In this document: one piece after another, positions 1 to 5,840 of the stretch
Layout: every line of letters starts with the position of its first letter
Position numbering within the stretch: the stretch's first letter is position 1
Translations under genes and position numbers: made by a program
Assembly (NCBI GenBank): GCA_001940655.1
Contig: MBAA01000090.1
Location: 12,536 to 19,552, forward strand
Source: Promethearchaeota archaeon CR_4
Lineage (GTDB): Archaea; Asgardarchaeota; Lokiarchaeia; Sigyniarchaeales; CR-4
DNA length: 7,017 bases
Reading direction: 5' to 3'
Notes under the pieces: model-generated
Told to the model about the DNA's origin: nothing
The model's database searches: none
Seen by the model: only the letters and a program-made list of their open reading frames with translations

Positions 1-10
1 TCCAAATTTC

Positions 11-289
11 GTGGCGGAGGTAATGTTAGGGGGGATGAAGAATTTCTTCATCCAAGCACGGAATCAGGAACAATTACTCCGCGCCAGGGATAAACAAGGT
101 TTACGAGTCGTGGTTGGGCAGAATCCTTTCGAGGCCCCTCCTATAACGGTGGAAAGCAAGTCCAATTCACTTGTGTTCATTAATGAAGATAAGGAAAAAA
201 ACCAAATGATGGTTTGGTGTCCGGCATGTAATGCGATGCAAAAACAGGGGATTAAATATTGTACCAAATGTGGAATAAGGATGCCATAA
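11..289 (+). CDS. Small C-terminal zinc-ribbon protein, possibly 5'-truncated by the window edge
   Basis: I do not recognise the family. Counting from the GTG at 11, the C-terminal 23 residues form a compact zinc ribbon with C70-x2-C73 and C84-x2-C87, as in many archaeal zinc-ribbon proteins. The first ~60 residues are a basic, amphipathic stretch followed by a short beta-like stretch (RVVVGQNPF) and show no membrane segment. The start is uncertain. The frame is open to the window edge, so the gene may begin upstream. Internal ATGs lie at 23 and 35. A GGAGGT at 16-21 is only 1 nt from the first and 13 nt from the second, so it fits neither well. The gene converges on the dCMP deaminase gene with a 13-nt gap. 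It could be a nucleic-acid-binding or protein-interaction adaptor, but nothing here shows that. It is preferred over the antisense frame because of the clear four-cysteine ribbon. Confidence 0.72.
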   Translation: MAEVMLGGMKNFFIQARNQEQLLRARDKQGLRVVVGQNPFEAPPITVESKSNSLVFINEDKEKNQMMVWCPACNAMQKQGIKYCTKCGIRMP

Positions 290-302
290 TTTACCACAGT
301 GA

Positions 303-779
303 TTATTGGTCTATTGGATGAATTTTCCAGTCTCTTGAGGGAATAAATTCTATTATTTGCCCGTTAGTCCGCTGCTTTAAAATAACGCGTAAGATTCCCG
401 TGTTTGCAATTAATGCCCGGCACTGATTACAAATAACATCATGGCCTGTTACAAAAATCGTAGCCCCATTGGTCGAAAATCCATTCCGAGCGGCAAGTGC
501 AATGGCATTTGATTCTGCGTGGGATCCCACCGCGCGGCACCGCTCGAGTTGATTTCCCGACTTAATTTGATGCTTTTCTCGGTAACAATAGCCAACCTCT
601 TGGCAATTAGGTTGATGTTGCGGCGCCCCATTATAACCGGTAGCTACGATGTATTTCTCGCGAACAATGACTGCGCCGACTTTATTTCGGAAGCAAGTTG
701 ATCGGGATGAAACTACTTCGGCGATTCGCAGGAAGTATTCGTCCCATGTTGGGCGCGGATTGGTAACCATAATTCTCAT
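303..779 (-). CDS. dCMP deaminase / ComEB-like zinc deaminase
   Basis: The 158-residue product belongs to the deoxycytidylate deaminase branch of the cytidine deaminase fold, which converts dCMP to dUMP to feed dTMP synthesis. Visible features in order are the N-terminal PTWDEYFLRIA helix, KVGAVIV (33-39), the GYNGAP substrate loop (48-53), H87-A88-E89 as zinc ligand and proton-shuttling Glu, and C117-x2-C120 as the other two zinc ligands. C59, C65 and C81 sit where dCMP deaminases often carry extra Cys/His for a second zinc. Length is normal for the family. Two oddities: the residue before C117 is Ile where the family normally has Pro (PCxxC), and two extra residues (GS) separate the CRAV segment from the HAE motif. 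The start is M1 or M4. The gene lies 22 nt downstream of the deoxyribosyltransferase-like gene on the same strand, so the two are probably co-transcribed. A related deaminase specificity cannot be excluded. Confidence 0.9.
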   Translation of the reverse strand: MRIMVTNPRPTWDEYFLRIAEVVSSRSTCFRNKVGAVIVREKYIVATGYNGAPQHQPNCQEVGYCYREKHQIKSGNQLERCRAVGSHAESNAIALAARNGFSTNGATIFVTGHDVICNQCRALIANTGILRVILKQRTNGQIIEFIPSRDWKIHPIDQ

Positions 780-801
780 TACCCATGTGAAGATTTAATT
801 G

Positions 802-1314
802 TCACTTTTTTCCCTCCCCAAGTATAGGGGTCACAAAGGTAGATTTGCGTTCCTTAATTCCGAAATAGTAAGCCGCATCTGGGTCTTTCGGGTTGTTTCG
901 GATCCAACTGGGGTGATTCTTTATGAAATCCTCCAAGCTTGCAAAGAACTTATCGGAGTACACGAGGAGAAAGGGGTTAGGTTTGTAACTTAACACAGTC
1001 ACCGGTTTTCCCTGCCTACAGGCCCAGATCATCTCGACCACGGTTCCAACAATCGTAATGCCTTTCGGCAACCACCCAAAGTATTCATCGCAAGCAGTTA
1101 GCATCTCGAAATCGTATTTCACGATGTCGTGGGCAAAGGGAAGCGATGGTTGCTCGTAATACCCAAAAACGCCATATTTTTCATTCAGACAATTCTCTTT
1201 ATCAAGGGGGTTAACAACATCATACCCACGTTCCCGTAGGATGTCCGCGATCTTCTGTTCCAATTCGGTCTTCCACGTGTCAAAAGGATGAGCGAAGTAT
1301 ACCGATTTTTTCAA
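802..1314 (-). CDS. Nucleoside 2-deoxyribosyltransferase-like protein
   Basis: The 170-residue product has the flavodoxin-like nucleoside 2-deoxyribosyltransferase fold. The first strand and turn read VYFAHPF (5-11), followed by a helix and YDVVNPLD (31-38). D68 and D76 precede the family signature GTVVE (90-94), whose Glu is the expected nucleophile, and then GKPVTVLS (102-109). Known members swap bases between deoxyribonucleosides, or hydrolyse deoxynucleoside 5'-monophosphates (DNPH1/Rcl type). The sequence does not separate these, and the tail after ~115 is not one I recognise. Start: the only usual start codon in the open frame is TTG at 1314, because an in-frame stop lies at 1353-1351. 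It gives a natural beta-1 (KKSVYFAHP). A TATA-like element 34 nt upstream suggests its own promoter. The dCMP deaminase gene follows after 22 nt, pointing to a deoxynucleotide salvage or pool-control unit. Confidence 0.85.
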   Translation of the reverse strand: MKKSVYFAHPFDTWKTELEQKIADILRERGYDVVNPLDKENCLNEKYGVFGYYEQPSLPFAHDIVKYDFEMLTACDEYFGWLPKGITIVGTVVEMIWACRQGKPVTVLSYKPNPFLLVYSDKFFASLEDFIKNHPSWIRNNPKDPDAAYYFGIKERKSTFVTPILGEGKK

Positions 1315-1347
1315 AATAGCTCGCCAAGAACAAAATATCCGTGAATG

Positions 1348-1357
1348 TATTTATCAA
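1348..1357 (-). promoter_or_regulatory. TATA-like box upstream of the deoxyribosyltransferase-like gene
   Basis: The minus strand reads TTGATAAATA, similar to the archaeal TATA consensus. It ends 33 nt before the TTG start, which would leave a leader of about 10-15 nt. The 131-nt gap from the upstream dGTPase gene is long enough for an independent promoter. Further upstream (about 1360-1420) several TTAAC/GTTAA-type motifs recur and could be regulator sites. The assignment rests on pattern only. Confidence 0.4.
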
Positions 1358-1445
1358 TCTTTAACAATCGCTTAATATGAAGTGTTAACTGTTAAAACTA
1401 TCTTCAAGAGTTAAAAATCGTAAATGAGATTGCTTGGGTTTATGA

Positions 1446-2648
1446 TCATTGGATTTTTTGGTATAACCCTTCAAAATATCGCTCGGTCATTCCTGCGAGG
1501 TAGTCCCGTACGATCAATTCGGCTGGTTCCGTTTGTCCGTATCGGGTTGGTTTATTCCGGCTCGCCAGATATTCTTCCGTGAATCTGATGTGATCCGTGA
1601 AAATTTCCGATTGTTGCTTTTGTCTTTTAAGATCTTCCAAGTAATGGTTATATAGGACTTCCATTTTCGGACCTATCAATGCTTTTTGTTCTACAAATTT
1701 GGGATGCAAATAAATCCGTTCGTAATTGAAAGTCATTAATTTTGAAACCGCTTGCCAAATTGCAGGGGAGAATCGAAAGCGGAGCAAATCATCCTTGCTC
1801 CAGTTATCCTTTGATTGACCGACCCCCACTGCAATTAAGTTAGGATAGTCTTCGATGAACATTTGGATGAAGTCATTTACGAGTGAATTCACGATCTGCC
1901 GATTCGTGGATCCGATTGTAGAGGCTATTTCGTCCGGAATTTCCTCCCGCCGGATCACTTTCATTAAAATGGCGTCTTCGATATCTCGTCCAATGTATCC
2001 GATTATGTCGCACAATCTCACAATACACCCCTCCGGGGTCATTGGGCGGATATTGGATAAAATGTCCTGGGATTCCGTGGATTGGATGGTTGCCGATTCC
2101 TCCTTTATGTCGTCAAATGTTTTTCGAGGGGCCATCGTAACCTCAAAACTGCGGGATTCCCCGTTGTGACACAAAATTCCATCCAACGTTTGTAAGGTGA
2201 GATTGTGGGCCTCGATTTCGTGTAACCACCGGATAGACTGATAATTATGCCAGTAATATCCTATGCCTCGTGCAAGGGATATCTTTGAGAGGATTTGTTC
2301 TCCCGCGTGCCCATACGGGGGATGTCCAATGTCGTGTCCGAGGGCAATTGCTTCTATAAGATCTTGGTTAAACCCCAGAACCCTTCCAATGTGTCTGGCC
2401 ACTTTCGACACGATTTGGACGTGGATGATACGACTCGACATCATATCAAATGTACTGGTGAAAAAAGCCTGCGTTTTCCCCAAATATCTCGTAAACGACC
2501 AAGAGTGCAGGATCTTGTCGCCATCTCGGGAATAGTCCGGGCGAATATCTGTATGGGACTTGAACTCGCGAATAGCATCTTCATTTTTGGTCGCAAAAGG
2601 ATTCCAGTTTATCTGACGAGCTTCTAAGAGCGCGCGAGCATCGACCAT
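1446..2648 (-). CDS. HD-domain dGTPase-like deoxynucleoside triphosphate triphosphohydrolase
   Basis: The 400-residue product (from the chosen ATG) is a dGTPase/SAMHD1-type HD phosphohydrolase, which cleaves dNTPs to deoxynucleoside plus tripolyphosphate. The dGTPase N-terminal signature is at 41-63, with RDGDKILHS then TRYLGKTQ. Metal ligands of the HD motif are H76 (RIIHVQIV), H105-D106 (ALGHDIGHPPYGHAGE) and D214 (VRLCDIIGYIGRDIED). H109 and H114 match the extra active-site histidines. LTLQTLDGILCHNGE (about 150-165) is also typical. Everything needed for catalysis appears intact, and the length suits the compact form. Start: the ATG at 2648 has AAGGGA seven nt upstream. The frame also extends to a GTG at 2666 without a ribosome site, which would give 406 residues. 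Nucleotide preference cannot be read from sequence. The gene follows the CARF regulator gene on the same strand. Confidence 0.92.
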   Translation of the reverse strand: MVDARALLEARQINWNPFATKNEDAIREFKSHTDIRPDYSRDGDKILHSWSFTRYLGKTQAFFTSTFDMMSSRIIHVQIVSKVARHIGRVLGFNQDLIEAIALGHDIGHPPYGHAGEQILSKISLARGIGYYWHNYQSIRWLHEIEAHNLTLQTLDGILCHNGESRSFEVTMAPRKTFDDIKEESATIQSTESQDILSNIRPMTPEGCIVRLCDIIGYIGRDIEDAILMKVIRREEIPDEIASTIGSTNRQIVNSLVNDFIQMFIEDYPNLIAVGVGQSKDNWSKDDLLRFRFSPAIWQAVSKLMTFNYERIYLHPKFVEQKALIGPKMEVLYNHYLEDLKRQKQQSEIFTDHIRFTEEYLASRNKPTRYGQTEPAELIVRDYLAGMTERYFEGLYQKIQ

Positions 2649-2661
2649 AAGGGAGTCCCTT
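2649..2661. promoter_or_regulatory. Perfect 13-nt palindrome containing the dGTPase ribosome site
   Basis: AAGGGAGTCCCTT on the plus strand is a perfect inverted repeat around one central base. On the minus-strand transcript its first half is the AAGGGA Shine-Dalgarno and its second half abuts the ATG at 2648. As RNA it can form a 5-bp stem with a 3-nt loop that would hide the ribosome site. As DNA it could be a dimeric operator half-site pair. Either role is inferred. Confidence 0.4.
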
Positions 2662-2682
2662 TTCACGGAGTGACAGACAGTT

Positions 2683-2694
2683 CTAAGTTCTTAG
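2683..2694. promoter_or_regulatory. Inverted repeat and TATA-like region upstream of the dGTPase gene
   Basis: CTAAG-tt-CTTAG is a 5-bp inverted repeat with a 2-nt spacer, lying between the end of the CARF gene and the dGTPase start. About 20 nt further upstream on the minus strand, at 2721-2714, is the TATA-like CATAAATG, so the repeat would fall close to a transcription start. This layout fits an operator over a separate dGTPase promoter. With only 76 nt from the CARF stop, read-through from the CARF gene is equally possible. Confidence 0.3.
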
Positions 2695-2724
2695 TTGTTC
2701 ATAGATGATATGCCATTTATGCCT

Positions 2725-3465
2725 TCATATACCAAAAAAGCTGGAAAATAATTGGACTGCAAATTCTCCTTCGGAGGTAAGTCGTACTTTCCCACGAGGG
2801 TTTTTTTCAACAGAAATTAGATTTTCTAATTGACGATTGTCCAAGTACCCATATTTGAGAATATTATATTTGGAGGAGGTTCTTTCATTGAATTTTTTTC
2901 CCGGTTGCAGACTTTCTAATATTTCTAGGCATTCCGCTTTGGATAATGCTTTCGATTGCCGTAATCTAGTTATGTTGTTGATTTTGGCGAGGAATTGAAT
3001 TAGATCTTTACTAGGATACGGGATTGTGTATTTGGGAAAGTATATGATTTCTGGATCATCGGGCACGAAATCTGGATCGTAATGCATCACACAATAATAG
3101 GGTGTAGCTTTGAAGAGGAAACAACTCAGGATGCTTGTAATACTCAGGAATGCACCCCCTGTAGAAACATTATAGTAAATAAGGTTGTTAGCCAGTTGTT
3201 CCTCCCGAATTATGGATGCATTAAGAGTCATAAGTTCAGAAAAATCAAAGAAATTACATTTCCTAATCCTCAATTCCTTCGGATCTACAACATTTTGGTC
3301 TATTATTTGTTGACACAGAACCTTAAATTGCGGTGCGTAGCGGTCGCGATCGCTCATAGTGAAGAGATATAATCGATCTACTTTCTCCTTCTTTGCAGGT
3401 TTGATGATCCGATCTGGATTATCCCCCCCAAATGGACTCACGTGCACTCGCAATGGAGCATGCAT
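2725..3465 (-). CDS. CARF/DUF6293-like winged-helix transcriptional regulator
   Basis: The 246-residue product resembles archaeal DUF6293 (HFX_2341-type) and Csa3-type regulators: an N-terminal Rossmann-like CARF domain joined to a C-terminal winged helix. The first strand and loop (about 5-24) read RVHVSPFGG followed by DRIIKPA, then a VDRLYLFT strand (29-36). The ligand-loop signature NVSTGG (99-104) precedes a hydrophobic helix and ATPYY (120-124). The C-terminal ~90 residues look like a winged helix, with YGYLDNRQLENLI and wing residues GKVRLTSEGEFA. CARF domains bind cyclic oligoadenylates or related nucleotides, but the ligand here is unknown. Start: the ATG at 3465 has AGGTGA five nt upstream, and the longer GTG start at 3474 lies inside that site. 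The gene is divergent from the TFB paralogue and heads a same-strand run of deoxynucleotide enzymes. No CRISPR or cas gene is visible. Confidence 0.78.
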   Translation of the reverse strand: MHAPLRVHVSPFGGDNPDRIIKPAKKEKVDRLYLFTMSDRDRYAPQFKVLCQQIIDQNVVDPKELRIRKCNFFDFSELMTLNASIIREEQLANNLIYYNVSTGGAFLSITSILSCFLFKATPYYCVMHYDPDFVPDDPEIIYFPKYTIPYPSKDLIQFLAKINNITRLRQSKALSKAECLEILESLQPGKKFNERTSSKYNILKYGYLDNRQLENLISVEKNPRGKVRLTSEGEFAVQLFSSFFGI

Positions 3466-3474
3466 ATTATTCAC

Positions 3475-3540
3475 CTAATTCTCTTGAGTCTCGAGACATT
3501 CATAAATATTTCTACAATCAAATCCTTCTTGTGAAAAAGT
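3475..3540. promoter_or_regulatory. Divergent promoter between the CARF regulator and TFB genes
   Basis: This short divergent spacer holds one clear AT-rich element, CATAAATATT at 3501-3510, which is TATA-like on both strands. For TFB it would place transcription start near 3530-3535, so the TFB mRNA would be almost leaderless, in keeping with the absence of a ribosome site. For the CARF gene it would place the start near 3480, leaving room for the AGGTGA site. The palindrome at 3488-3497 sits against this element. Sharing of one TATA box by both genes is inferred. Confidence 0.5.
3488..3497. promoter_or_regulatory. Perfect 10-bp palindrome GTCTCGAGAC (candidate operator)
   Basis: GTCTCGAGAC is its own reverse complement. 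It lies 3 bp from the TATA-like element, so it covers the BRE position of the TFB promoter and the region between TATA box and start site of the CARF promoter. A dimeric winged-helix protein bound here could repress both genes. The adjacent CARF regulator is the natural candidate for autoregulation, but no binding evidence exists. Confidence 0.4.
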
Positions 3541-4479
3541 ATGTGTGCTTGTATCGAAACGAAATGTTGTGATGTCCCGCACCTCATTGAATCCAGAGGA
3601 GATCACGTTTGTATGAATTGTGGTCTCGTTGTTTCAGACCTTTGCTTGGAACGACAGGAACCTTTTGTAAAAACTCGGGATGGACGATACGTTCGGGTGT
3701 CAGAGAGGGTGATTCCAGAGAATATATACCCCCATTCAACCCTCTCACCAAATAACAAAGACTGTTGGGGTTCCCAGATCTCTAACTCTATGGAACAATT
3801 ATTCGATCGCTTCCGGTTACGGGAAAAGCAGTTTAAGTCAAATCATACTCGCAACCTAATAATTGCGAACCAGATCAGGTGCAGGATTCTGAGCACACTC
3901 GGTTTCACAGACCCCAAAAAGATCTCATGGGGGATTTGCCAGTGGGTCGCAAAGACGGGTTTTTCCCAAGGTCGTAAGTTGGAAGCCACTACTATCGCCG
4001 CTATTTATGTTGCAGCGATTGAGCAAAATTTCCCCGTTACGTATGAACAATTGAGCGAAATCTCACACGTTCGACCAGACCATCTACGTCATATTGTTAC
4101 CATTTATTTATCCAGATGCCCTGGAAGCAAACATATCTTTCCACTGAAATTTACGCAGAGTAGGTTTTTCTCCCCCGATAGGTATATTCGGAAATTGTGC
4201 AATGACCTGCATTATCCACCTCGAATTACGACTCTTGCAGAGAATCTAGCTCAGACCATTGAAGGACGATTTCCGACAGGGCATCGTCCTGAAACGAAAG
4301 CAGCAGTATATGTGAATATTGCTTGTGGGGGAATTATCCCTTGGAAACACTTGGCACGAGCAAGTGGGGTGCAGATCCCATCTCTGAAAGGGTATTGGCA
4401 TAAAATTGAATCGATAGTCTTCGAAATCTTACATACTAATTCGCCATACATACAAGAAGCTCTACTCAATATTTGTTGA
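3541..4479 (+). CDS. Transcription initiation factor TFB (TFIIB-family) paralogue
   Basis: The 312-residue product is a TFIIB-family factor, which bridges TBP at the promoter and archaeal RNA polymerase. An N-terminal ribbon carries C24-x2-C27 followed by GLVV. A reader/linker-like region (about 40-80) has FVKTRDGRYVRV and ends in WGSQIS. Cyclin repeat 1 runs about 85-190, with RKLEATTIAAIYVAA. Cyclin repeat 2 runs about 205-305, with HRPETKAAVYVNIA and RASGVQIPSLKGYW. Length is normal. The ribbon is unusual: the usual first CxxC is not seen, and instead there is a CC pair (C9-C10) with extra C2 and C4. The protein is also divergent elsewhere, suggesting a specialised paralogue rather than the main TFB. 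An in-frame stop at 3532-3534 fixes the ATG at 3541 as the first start. There is no ribosome site, so it is probably leaderless. It is divergent from the CARF regulator. Confidence 0.93.
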   Translation: MCACIETKCCDVPHLIESRGDHVCMNCGLVVSDLCLERQEPFVKTRDGRYVRVSERVIPENIYPHSTLSPNNKDCWGSQISNSMEQLFDRFRLREKQFKSNHTRNLIIANQIRCRILSTLGFTDPKKISWGICQWVAKTGFSQGRKLEATTIAAIYVAAIEQNFPVTYEQLSEISHVRPDHLRHIVTIYLSRCPGSKHIFPLKFTQSRFFSPDRYIRKLCNDLHYPPRITTLAENLAQTIEGRFPTGHRPETKAAVYVNIACGGIIPWKHLARASGVQIPSLKGYWHKIESIVFEILHTNSPYIQEALLNIC

Positions 4480-4511
4480 TACTATAATTTACAAGTAGAG
4501 GATTGACTAAC

Positions 4512-4516
4512 TTTTT
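4512..4516 (+). terminator. Possible U-tract terminator of the TFB gene
   Basis: TTTTT lies 33 nt after the TFB stop, in the gap between convergent genes. Archaeal polymerases often terminate at short U-runs without a hairpin, and no strong hairpin precedes this one. Confidence 0.3.
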
Positions 4517-4526
4517 AAAGATGGAG

Positions 4527-4547
4527 AAAAATAATGAAGGGGAAAAA
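4527..4547 (-). terminator. Possible U-tract terminator of the phosphofructokinase gene
   Basis: Two T5 runs on the minus strand (4547-4543 and 4531-4527) follow the phosphofructokinase stop by 12-33 nt. They are facing U-tracts in the 80-nt convergent gap with TFB and match the simple archaeal terminator pattern. Confidence 0.35.
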
Positions 4548-4559
4548 TTGTTCCCTGCA

Positions 4560-5747
4560 TTACTTGTTGAGTTTTTCCTTTGCAACATGTTTTGTTGCCG
4601 TGACGAGGCGCTTTAATTCATAGAGATCAGGGACTACCTTTTGATCGACAGTCCTCTGTTTTGCTGCTTCAGTAAGAGTACAAGTCTCGATGTTAGTACC
4701 CCGCAAACTGACTACAATGCCCGTCTTGCCCTCATGTACGAGTTCCATGGCCCGCACGCCAAAGCGGAGACCTAAAATACGGTCAAACGCGATTGGAGCC
4801 CCGGCTCGCATCGAATGGCCGAGCACGAAGTCCCGTACCTCGAGATCTACATTATTTTGCTTGAATTCTTCCTTAAGTTTCGTATTTTTGTTCAGCTCAT
4901 CAGCTAGAATCTTAGAAAAGTTGAGACCTGCGAGCTTGGGGTTACCAAACACGTCCTTGGGCAGCTTTTCAAACGTTTCCTTCGTGATGGTCTTGAAATC
5001 CCGCTTAAGCGATTCGTCCGTGGGGATGGCCCCTTCGGAAACCGCAATCATATGATGAATGTACCCGTTCTGTACACGCTTGATCAACACATTGATTACA
5101 TCCTCCTGCAGGTCAAACCGCGTTTCCGGCATTAAAATGATATCTGCTCCACTCGCGATACCACTCATCAGTGTGAGCCACCCCGCATTGCGCCCCATCA
5201 CTTCGATTACCATAATCCTCTGGTGAGATTTCGCGGTAGTCTGAAGATTTTCTAGCGTGGTCGCCGCCAATTGCACACTGCTCCAGAATCCAAAAGTATA
5301 GTCCGTTCCGGACAGGTCATTGTCGATGGTTTTCGGCACGCCAACAATCTTCTTGTCACAATTCTCGGCCAAGCGGGCGGCAACGGAGAGGGTATCATCG
5401 CCCCCGATCGCAATCAATGCATCAATTCCGAGAAGGTCGAATTTTGGAACTAAATTTTCCCGAACGTGCTTCCGGATGGCCTCTTCCTTGCCTTTCGGAT
5501 CTTTGACTGCCCCAACTTTTTCGAAGGGATTCGTACGGGAGGTGTATAAAATGGTACCGCCCGTGGTGTGCAGGTCATCTAACCGGGTGATGTCTAACGG
5601 CACGGTCTCATTATTCAGAAACCCCTTCCAACCCTTCAAAATCCCGATCACTTCGTGACCGAGGTCGAAAGCCTTCAGGAGGACACCGTAAATCACCGCA
5701 TTCAATCCAGGGGCATCGCCGCCCCCTGTCAATACGCCAACTCGCAT
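4560..5747 (-). CDS. 6-phosphofructokinase, probably PPi-dependent
   Basis: The 395-residue cytosolic enzyme is a PFK-A family phosphofructokinase, which phosphorylates fructose 6-phosphate to the 1,6-bisphosphate. Motifs in order are LTGGGDAPGLNAVI (6-19), GGDDT (115-119), PKTIDND (138-144) with catalytic base D142, MGRNAGW (184-190) with a substrate-binding Arg, and MPE (206-208). Aligned to E. coli PfkA, D118 replaces Gly104 and K139 replaces Gly124. In this family the Asp/Lys pair marks PPi rather than ATP as phosphoryl donor, so the reaction would be reversible and serve glycolysis and gluconeogenesis. This differs from the ADP-dependent kinases of many euryarchaea and may reflect bacterial ancestry. 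The ATG at 5747 has AAGGAAG seven nt upstream and starts directly at beta-1 (MRVGVLTGGG). It converges with TFB and appears to be transcribed alone. Confidence 0.95.
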   Translation of the reverse strand: MRVGVLTGGGDAPGLNAVIYGVLLKAFDLGHEVIGILKGWKGFLNNETVPLDITRLDDLHTTGGTILYTSRTNPFEKVGAVKDPKGKEEAIRKHVRENLVPKFDLLGIDALIAIGGDDTLSVAARLAENCDKKIVGVPKTIDNDLSGTDYTFGFWSSVQLAATTLENLQTTAKSHQRIMVIEVMGRNAGWLTLMSGIASGADIILMPETRFDLQEDVINVLIKRVQNGYIHHMIAVSEGAIPTDESLKRDFKTITKETFEKLPKDVFGNPKLAGLNFSKILADELNKNTKLKEEFKQNNVDLEVRDFVLGHSMRAGAPIAFDRILGLRFGVRAMELVHEGKTGIVVSLRGTNIETCTLTEAAKQRTVDQKVVPDLYELKRLVTATKHVAKEKLNK

Positions 5748-5803
5748 CTTCTTACTTCCTTAGTTTATATCTGAAAGAGAGAATTGGTTAATGAATATGC
5801 AGT

Positions 5804-5815
5804 GTAAAAATAAAG
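5804..5815 (-). promoter_or_regulatory. Candidate TATA box of the phosphofructokinase gene
   Basis: On the minus strand the T/A-rich element CTTTATTTTTAC lies about 57 nt upstream of the phosphofructokinase ATG. It would give a leader of about 30 nt containing the ribosome site at 5761-5755. The match to the archaeal consensus is moderate only. Confidence 0.3.
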
Positions 5816-5840
5816 GTTATCTCATAATACCAGAAAAAAA

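Noticed and set aside
1855..2627. Plus-strand frames (90-110 residues) over the dGTPase gene
   Set aside because: Antisense to conserved HD motifs, with no family features of their own.
2664..2666. GTG at 2666 as start of the dGTPase gene
   Set aside because: No ribosome site upstream, whereas the ATG at 2648 has AAGGGA at ideal spacing; the extension adds only six residues.
3082..3372. Plus-strand 96-residue frame over the CARF gene
   Set aside because: Antisense shadow; its cysteines come from reading the complementary codons and show no spaced metal motif.
303..3474. Toxin-antitoxin or restriction module reading of the minus-strand block
   Set aside because: No toxin, nuclease, methylase or transposase motif is visible; all three enzymes fit deoxynucleotide metabolism.
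4690..5658. Plus-strand open frames (121 and 112 residues) across the phosphofructokinase gene
   Set aside because: Ser/Arg/Pro-rich antisense shadows of a fully motif-supported minus-strand enzyme.
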